Assembly: GCA_945919075.1 (NCBI GenBank)
Contig: CAMEIX010000011.1
Coordinates: 1 to 64,000, forward strand
DNA from: an uncultured Lachnospiraceae bacterium
Lineage (GTDB): Bacteria > Bacillota > Clostridia > Lachnospirales > Lachnospiraceae
Length of the DNA: 64,000 nt
Direction of reading: 5' to 3'
Shown here: piece after piece, positions 57,865 to 64,000 of the stretch
Layout of the letters: each line of letters starts with the position of its first letter
Position numbering within the stretch: position 1 is the stretch's first letter
The notes under the pieces: generated by a model
What the model was told of the DNA's origin: nothing
Databases searched by the model: none
The model's input: only the letters and a program-made list of their open reading frames with translations
Program-made: the position numbers and the translations under genes

Positions 57865-60570
57865 TTATAATAAATTCTTCCATTTTTCAAGCAATTCGGT
57901 ACAACTGTCCACATCGATGTTTCCAACGGCATCCTGCAGTTCCTTAAAGAGCGGCATTTGTTCCTCGGGGTAACGATACTGCTCCATCTCCACCATCAGT
58001 TCCTCCATCCGGTCCAAATCCAGTTCATCCACTGCTGCAAGCATCTGGTCGAATAAAATCAGGAGTTCTGCGGTATCGATTCCGGTTTTCTCTTCGGTAG
58101 CCATCTCAAATTCCCTCTCGCCCTTTTCAAAATACGGCTTCAATACATCGATATAGTCCGTATATTTTTGGAGCATGGCATCTGTTTCCAGTGCAATGGT
58201 CTTTATATCCTGTGCATTCCCGGCCTGCTCCAGTCTGGCCGCCATTTCGGAGAGTTTAACCGCCCCGATCTGCTTGGAGGAACTCTTAAGCGCATGTACT
58301 TCAATCGTATAATTCTTTACATCGCCCCGAAGCTGAAATTCCTTGATTTTGACAGATTTCTCTTCAATTTTATTGTAATACTCTTCCAATATGTACCAGA
58401 ACAGTTTTTCATTTCCCAGAAGCTGGATGGCCATTGCCGTATCCAGATCACCCACTATAATTTCGCTGCTTCCCGCACCGGGCTCCTCTATTACGGTGGC
58501 ATTGCCTTTTACAATTTTATCCTTGGGGAGCCATTTTTTAATGGTCTTAACAATGGTTCTGATTTCTATGGGCTTTGCCACAAAATCATTCATGCCTTCC
58601 TGAATGAACATGTTTTTCACGTCACCTACCGCATTCGCCGTAAGGGCAATAATTGGCGTGTCGTTATAGGAAGGATGAAGACGGCGGATAATTCTGGTGG
58701 TATCCACCCCATCCATTTCCGGCATCATATGATCCATAAAGATAATGTCATATTTATTTTTGGTAATACAATCCAACGCCATTTTGCCGCTTGTGGCCTT
58801 CGTAATTTTCATCTTGAGAGGCTCTAAAAGTCCCTCCGCCACAGTCAGATTAATCTCGTTATCATCCACGATCAGAATTTCCGCAGTGGGTGCCTGGAAA
58901 TCAAATTCGAAAGATTCTTTTACTTCTCCGACATGCACATTTTTGTCATTAAGTGCCATGGCAATGTGCATGGTGGAAAGCGGCTTGCAAACCACTCTTA
59001 AGTTAGGCTTGTTTGACTTTCTGGTGAAATAAAATCCGGTCAGCAGTATAAAGGTGATTTCCGGGTAAGAATCCACCACCTTTTCCATTTCCTCATCATA
59101 ATAAAACTCGTCCACAAAGAAAAACAGCTTCTTACTCAGGAATTTGTCATGATAAACATCCAGTATATTTTCCAGTCGGTCCAAAGCCGGAAGAGCTGCG
59201 GATAAGACCTTAAGACGGTCGGTATCGGAATAAAATTCCCTTGCCAGATGGGCATTGCTGAGATACCCGATTGCCGCCTTTTTCTCTGCGTCCTTTACCT
59301 GCAGACAGGGAGACGGATCGATGACCTCCTGGGGCAGATGAAAGTAGAAATTACTTCCCTTCTCGTAAACACTTGATACACTGATTTCCCCTCCCATAAG
59401 AGATAGAAGCTGTTTGGTAATGGCAAGTCCCAGCCCGGTGCCTTCCACATTCCGGTTCCGTTTGCTGTCCACCTGCTGGAAGGACTGAAACAGACTCGCT
59501 AAATCCTCTTCTTTAATTCCGATACCGGTATCCTGTACGGAAATCTGCAGGTCAATGTGCTTTTCATCCAGTGGCGCAAAGTCTACCACAATGGCGACCT
59601 TCCCCCTCTTGGTAAATTTTTCTGCATTGTTTGCGATGTTAATGAGCACCTGACGCACGCGGAGATTATCTCCATAAAGTCCCGCCGGAAGATTGGGATT
59701 GACGGATAAAAGAAGCTCCACATTCTTATCCTTTAACCGGGTCATCACAATATTTATCGTATCATGGAATAAAGAAAGCGGTTCATACTCCACGGGTACA
59801 ATATTCATTTTGCCGGACTCAATCTTGGAAAAATCCAGAATATCATTAATAATATTTAAGAGTGCGTTGCCGGAGGATTTAATCTGGGCAAGACAGTCCC
59901 TCGCCACCGGAGAAAGTTCCTCACGCATGGCCACTTCCGCCAGACCGATAACCGCATTCATGGGGGTACGGATTTCATGACTCATATTGGCCAGGAAGTC
60001 TGTTTTCATCTGGGCCGCGCGTTCCACCTCTTTACTGGCAACCTTTGCCAGATATTTTTCCCTTGCAATGGAGGAAATCAGATCCGCCGTATCGCGTAAG
60101 ACATCGGACAGAATTTCCATTCTTTCCGGGGTAATAACCGGAAGTTTCTTTGCCGCTTCCCAATATGCCTCCGGGTTAATGCCAAGGTCCCTTGCCACAG
60201 AAATAACCAGATCTTTATTAGGTTCTTCCTTAAGCACCTGTCCGGCAAAAATGCAGCCGATAACGTCCCCGTATAAAAGAATGGGAAATGCGATTTCATA
60301 AACTCCTGCGTGACACTGAAACACTGCCGGTTTTCCATTCAAAAGGGAGGATTGCAGTCCGATACGATTACATTGCTCGCAGCGTTCTCTTCCCATTTCA
60401 TTCTTTCTGGTATATTTTTCGCAGAAATCAGAAAACAGAGTGCCCTTTGTTACGGCCACTCCGTTTATATCTGTGATAAGGGAAGCTACTCCCGTGATTT
60501 TAGAAAATGAATTTTGTACTTTCTGAAGAAGATGTTCCTCTACCAGGTCTGTGATGTATATTTCTTCCAT
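57865..60570 (-). CDS. PocR-domain hybrid histidine kinase (PocR-HisKA-HATPase-REC-Hpt)
   Basis: CEQCNRIGLQSSLLNGKPAVFQCHAGVYEIAFPI; FLANMSHEIRTPMNAVIGLAEVA; VEGTGLGLAITKQLL; ILIVDDNEINLTVAEGLL; Hpt YTIEVHALKSSSKQIGA. Confidence 0.95.
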   Translation of the reverse strand: MEEIYITDLVEEHLLQKVQNSFSKITGVASLITDINGVAVTKGTLFSDFCEKYTRKNEMGRERCEQCNRIGLQSSLLNGKPAVFQCHAGVYEIAFPILLYGDVIGCIFAGQVLKEEPNKDLVISVARDLGINPEAYWEAAKKLPVITPERMEILSDVLRDTADLISSIAREKYLAKVASKEVERAAQMKTDFLANMSHEIRTPMNAVIGLAEVAMREELSPVARDCLAQIKSSGNALLNIINDILDFSKIESGKMNIVPVEYEPLSLFHDTINIVMTRLKDKNVELLLSVNPNLPAGLYGDNLRVRQVLINIANNAEKFTKRGKVAIVVDFAPLDEKHIDLQISVQDTGIGIKEEDLASLFQSFQQVDSKRNRNVEGTGLGLAITKQLLSLMGGEISVSSVYEKGSNFYFHLPQEVIDPSPCLQVKDAEKKAAIGYLSNAHLAREFYSDTDRLKVLSAALPALDRLENILDVYHDKFLSKKLFFFVDEFYYDEEMEKVVDSYPEITFILLTGFYFTRKSNKPNLRVVCKPLSTMHIAMALNDKNVHVGEVKESFEFDFQAPTAEILIVDDNEINLTVAEGLLEPLKMKITKATSGKMALDCITKNKYDIIFMDHMMPEMDGVDTTRIIRRLHPSYNDTPIIALTANAVGDVKNMFIQEGMNDFVAKPIEIRTIVKTIKKWLPKDKIVKGNATVIEEPGAGSSEIIVGDLDTAMAIQLLGNEKLFWYILEEYYNKIEEKSVKIKEFQLRGDVKNYTIEVHALKSSSKQIGAVKLSEMAARLEQAGNAQDIKTIALETDAMLQKYTDYIDVLKPYFEKGEREFEMATEEKTGIDTAELLILFDQMLAAVDELDLDRMEELMVEMEQYRYPEEQMPLFKELQDAVGNIDVDSCTELLEKWKNLL

Positions 60571-60584
60571 AGGATTTTTCCTTA

Positions 60585-61388
60585 TTAACCGATGAATTTC
60601 TCAATAGTTCCTAAAAGTTTATCCTTGTCAATGGGTTTGAGCAGATAGCCCTGCGGTTTACAAAGAAGTGCATTTTTAATCTTCTCCTTATCCGTTACAC
60701 CGGTCAAAAATACTACCGGCAGGTCTTCATAATTGCCGCTCTCCCTTAATTTTTCAAGAAATGCTGGGCCATCCTCCTCGGGCATGTTATAATCAAGCAA
60801 AATAAAGTTGGTCTTCTTATTTTCCAGGAATTTACGGGCAATCTTTCCGCTGATTGCAGTTGCCACATCATAACTTTCATGCAGGTATTCCTTAATCAGT
60901 TTTAACTGCATCGGGTCATCATCCACCACAAGAACATGTTTCCTGTCTTTCTGTTCCTGTACCTGCGCCAGTTTTTCCTGCAGCCTGCGCTGTTCTTCCT
61001 TTTCCTTCTCCATGCTGTGTACATATTCCATAATTTTATCCCGGATAGCACTGATAGTAATCGGTTTTAGCAGGGTCATATCCGCCATGTACAGAGCTAC
61101 TTTATTAAACAGTTCGCAATCTTCTTCCGATCCGATAATGATTGTGGAAATATTCTTTTTTGTAAGAAAACGCTTCAGTTCCTTAACAACCAGCAGTTCT
61201 TCCCTTGTTTCGGAATTTAAACAGCACACAAACACATCCGGCTCAAACAGTTCGATATGCCCCTTCATATCTTCCATTCTGGTGGAGGTTGTAAGAAGCT
61301 CAAAAATATCGGTCAGATGATGAAAGAAATCATCGATGATCATTTTATTTTTCCCGGTTACAAGAACGCGTATTTTTTCAGATGCCAT
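60585..61388 (-). CDS. Dual receiver-domain protein with no output domain
   Basis: N-term REC-like domain (ASEKIRVLVTGKNKMIIDDFFHHLTDIFELL) and C-term REC (KHVLVVDDDPMQLKLIKEYLHESYDVA..FILLDYNMPEEDG); ends after REC. Confidence 0.9.
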   Translation of the reverse strand: MASEKIRVLVTGKNKMIIDDFFHHLTDIFELLTTSTRMEDMKGHIELFEPDVFVCCLNSETREELLVVKELKRFLTKKNISTIIIGSEEDCELFNKVALYMADMTLLKPITISAIRDKIMEYVHSMEKEKEEQRRLQEKLAQVQEQKDRKHVLVVDDDPMQLKLIKEYLHESYDVATAISGKIARKFLENKKTNFILLDYNMPEEDGPAFLEKLRESGNYEDLPVVFLTGVTDKEKIKNALLCKPQGYLLKPIDKDKLLGTIEKFIG

Positions 61389-61390
61389 AA

Positions 61391-62677
61391 TTACTGATCC
61401 TCCTTAGTCTCTATGGGTTTATGATTAAACACTTCCCGATTCAATTCTTTGTTCTGATGTGCCACGATAGTGGTACATACCGCATCACCCGTGATATTAA
61501 CAGCAGTTCTGAGCATATCTAAGATACGGTCAATCCCCATAATGAGTGCAATTGCTTCCACGGGGAGTCCGACTGCATTAAATACCATGGAAAGCGTTAC
61601 CAGACCTACGGAAGGAATCCCGGCTGTGCCAACGGAAGCTAAAGTTGCCGTAGCAATAACGGTCAGATACCCTGATAATCCCAGATGAATTCCATATGCC
61701 TGTGCGGCAAAGACAACCGCAACTCCCTGCATAATGGAGGTTCCATCCATGTTGATGGTGGCGCCGAGCGGAATGGTAAATGAAGAAATCTTTCTGGAAA
61801 CTCCTACCTTTTCTTCCAAAGTGTCAATATTCATGGGAATGGTTGCATTGCTGGTTGAGGTAGAAAATGCAAATGCCATAACCGGGAAAAACTTCTTTAT
61901 AAACCGAAACGGATTCAGCCTCGTAAACACGAACAACAATATCATGTAAATCACAAAGCACTGGACAAACAAGGCAAAGGTGACGCTTCCCATGTATTTT
62001 AAAAGTGGCACGAAAGCATTGAAACCAAGATTGGCAAATGTCCTTGCAATCATACAAAAAACGCCGATGGGTGCCAGATTCATAACCAGATTGGTCATTT
62101 CCATCATCAGTTCATTCAGCTGGTTCATCAGATTGGATACCATTTCGGCACGTTCACCCATTTTCGCCAGTAAGATACCCACGACCAGGGCAAAAAAGAT
62201 AATCTGAAGCATGTTGCCGTTTGCCAAAGAACCGATGGGATTGTCCGGGATAATGTTAAGAAGCGTATCCGCAACTGTGGTACTCTCCGTCACCTTTACT
62301 TCGCTTACTTCAATGGCATCCATGTTAAGGCCGATACCGGGACGAATAACCGAAGCTACCGTAATTGCCACGGTAACCGCCAGTGCTGTGGTCGCCAGAT
62401 AAAAGATGATGGTCTTACCACCCACTTTACCGAGAGACATGGTATCACCGATGGCAGAACTGCCGCATACCAGAGAACAAAAGACCAAAGGTACCACCAG
62501 CATTTTCATCAGCCGTATAAAACCATTACCAATTACATTGAAGATACCATCTACAAAAATCGTGTCCCTCACGTAACTTCTCGGTACAAATAAATTGAAT
62601 ACTATACCAAGAATCAGACCACCGATTAATCCAATAAAAATTTTGGTAGTCAGACTCCATTTTTTCTTTTTCTGCAT
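61391..62677 (-). CDS. Dicarboxylate/amino acid:cation symporter (DAACS family)
   Basis: FAFSTSTSNATIPMNIDTLEEKVGVSRKISSFTIPLGATINMDGTSIMQGVAVVFAAQ. Confidence 0.95.
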   Translation of the reverse strand: MQKKKKWSLTTKIFIGLIGGLILGIVFNLFVPRSYVRDTIFVDGIFNVIGNGFIRLMKMLVVPLVFCSLVCGSSAIGDTMSLGKVGGKTIIFYLATTALAVTVAITVASVIRPGIGLNMDAIEVSEVKVTESTTVADTLLNIIPDNPIGSLANGNMLQIIFFALVVGILLAKMGERAEMVSNLMNQLNELMMEMTNLVMNLAPIGVFCMIARTFANLGFNAFVPLLKYMGSVTFALFVQCFVIYMILLFVFTRLNPFRFIKKFFPVMAFAFSTSTSNATIPMNIDTLEEKVGVSRKISSFTIPLGATINMDGTSIMQGVAVVFAAQAYGIHLGLSGYLTVIATATLASVGTAGIPSVGLVTLSMVFNAVGLPVEAIALIMGIDRILDMLRTAVNITGDAVCTTIVAHQNKELNREVFNHKPIETKEDQ

Positions 62678-62699
62678 TCTATATCTCCCTTATGCGAAT

Positions 62700-63542
62700 T
62701 TACATTTTTATCCGGGCAGCATAAGCCTTGATGGCATCCACCCAGTCCGGCATCTCATAAATCCCGGTCATCTTCATCATAAGATTTTCCAACACTGTGC
62801 TGGAGGTTATTCCGTTTTCGGAAGAAATACCCTGAACCAGATTGGAATCATAGTCCATCAACTCTAAGATCATTTTGGCAAATTCGTATCGGGTACATTC
62901 ACCCTCACAGGATGCATGAAAAAGTCCGTATTCATTTTTGTCAATCAGACACTCCACAAATTTTGCCAGTTCCTGCGCACTGGTAGGTGTACTGAACTTG
63001 TCTGTCGCGGCGCCGAAATTTTTTCCGGCCTTTGCCTGTTCCACAACGTAAGTGAAATAATCCCCCTTTGCGGCACCATATACCCAGGAACTTCTGATAA
63101 TCACATGTTTGGGGTTTAATTCCCTCACAAAATTCTCACCCGCAAGTTTGGATTTGCCATAAACATTCTGCGGGTCCGGTGTATCAAATTCCGTCATCCG
63201 TCCGCCGGTCTTTCCGTCAAAAATATCATCCGTGGATAACTGTATAATTTTGGCATTGATTCTTCTTGTGGCGATTGCCAAGTTTCGTGCCCCCAAAGCA
63301 TTTACACGGTAGGCTTCTACCATATTTTTCTCGCAATAATCCACATCCGAAATGCTTGCACAGTTGATGACCACCGTAGGTCTGTAAACATCAATGGCAT
63401 GATCCACTGCATGCATGTCCGTGATATCCACATCCATGTCAGTGTCAATTACCTTATACTCTTCATTTGCACGAAGACGCTTCAAAAGTTCCGCCCCCAA
63501 ACGGCCCTCTGCGCCCGTAATCCAAATTGTGTGTTTTGTCAT
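62700..63542 (-). CDS. dTDP-4-dehydrorhamnose reductase (RmlD)-like sugar-nucleotide reductase
   Basis: IWITGAEGRLGAELLKRL; INCASISDVDYCEKN; QLSTDDIFDGK; YGKSKLAGE; start MTKHTIW. Confidence 0.9.
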   Translation of the reverse strand: MTKHTIWITGAEGRLGAELLKRLRANEEYKVIDTDMDVDITDMHAVDHAIDVYRPTVVINCASISDVDYCEKNMVEAYRVNALGARNLAIATRRINAKIIQLSTDDIFDGKTGGRMTEFDTPDPQNVYGKSKLAGENFVRELNPKHVIIRSSWVYGAAKGDYFTYVVEQAKAGKNFGAATDKFSTPTSAQELAKFVECLIDKNEYGLFHASCEGECTRYEFAKMILELMDYDSNLVQGISSENGITSSTVLENLMMKMTGIYEMPDWVDAIKAYAARIKM

Positions 63543-63647
63543 TTTATACCCCTCCAACATTATTACATCTATTTTATAACAAAATGTCATATTACGCAAC
63601 AAAAAGGGGAGTCCTTTCAGGCGCCCCATACCGTGTTTGCACGAAGT

Positions 63648-63676
63648 TTGCTTCTCCTTTTGATTTATGATATAAT
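63648..63676 (+). promoter_or_regulatory. Sigma-A promoter
   Basis: TTGCTT - 17 bp - TATAAT. Confidence 0.75.
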
Positions 63677-63767
63677 GTGCGCAGGAGAAAACCAAGCGTA
63701 GCTTGTTCATAGCGTGATTGCTATGTAACAAAATATTTATTCTAAAATTTGTAAATGGAGGAATCCC

Positions 63768-64000
63768 ATGAAAAGTGTACAGGTTACTATTAATCCCACA
63801 GAAATCAGAAGTGTAAAATACTTAAACAACTTTAGCGTAAAGTCCGGCGAAAAAATCAGTCTGAAAATTCAGAATGAAGTTGGCATTAAATTAAACCCGG
63901 CCAGTCCCCTGACTGCTGCCGTGCTCATTAAATGCATGGTAACCGATGAAGAAAGCAAATGCATCGAAATGGAAATCGAAACCATTACCACGGTGGTTAC
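63768..64000 (+). CDS. Partial CDS, conserved hypothetical (runs off window)
   Basis: MKSVQVTINPTEIRSVKYLNNFSVKSGEKISLKIQNEVGIKLNPASPLTAAVLIKCMVTDEESKCIEMEIETITTVV; GGAGG RBS and good promoter. Confidence 0.75.
   Translation, partial: MKSVQVTINPTEIRSVKYLNNFSVKSGEKISLKIQNEVGIKLNPASPLTAAVLIKCMVTDEESKCIEMEIETITTVV

Overview
Chromosomal window from a Firmicutes genome, probably Lachnospiraceae judging from gene content and synteny. Most of it is housekeeping sequence: lysS-greA-dusB-coaX, argF, SPFH/NfeD, SleB-like hydrolase, proC, SpoU methyltransferase, pfkA-dnaE, metK with an S-box leader, murA, M23 peptidase, dinB, RelA/SpoT synthetase, galE/UDPGP and a P-type ATPase. A barnase/barstar-NSS transporter-ROK cluster, HD-GYP protein, M24 peptidase and ABC-2/AraC cluster follow. 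The right third is more accessory: a structured intergenic RNA candidate, an AT-rich HExxH protein next to a stand-alone reverse transcriptase, a TCS plus immunity-type ABC exporter, a BlaR1/BlaI pair, and a PocR-hybrid-kinase cluster with a LacI-type sensor lacking its HTH. The non-coding sequence is unusually rich. It holds (i) a 280-bp dispersed repeat in two equal-length copies, one next to the RT locus; (ii) a ~584-bp segment bounded by 44-bp inverted repeats; (iii) a modular TTGTTCC hairpin repeat family whose stems covary; (iv) a second hairpin array behind the SAM riboswitch; (v) a predicted Pho-box promoter facing a gene-free region; and (vi) a 157-nt multibranch RNA candidate ending in a poly-U terminator. 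No rRNA, tRNA, CRISPR array or transposase was recognised. All calls were made by eye; no database search or folding program was run.
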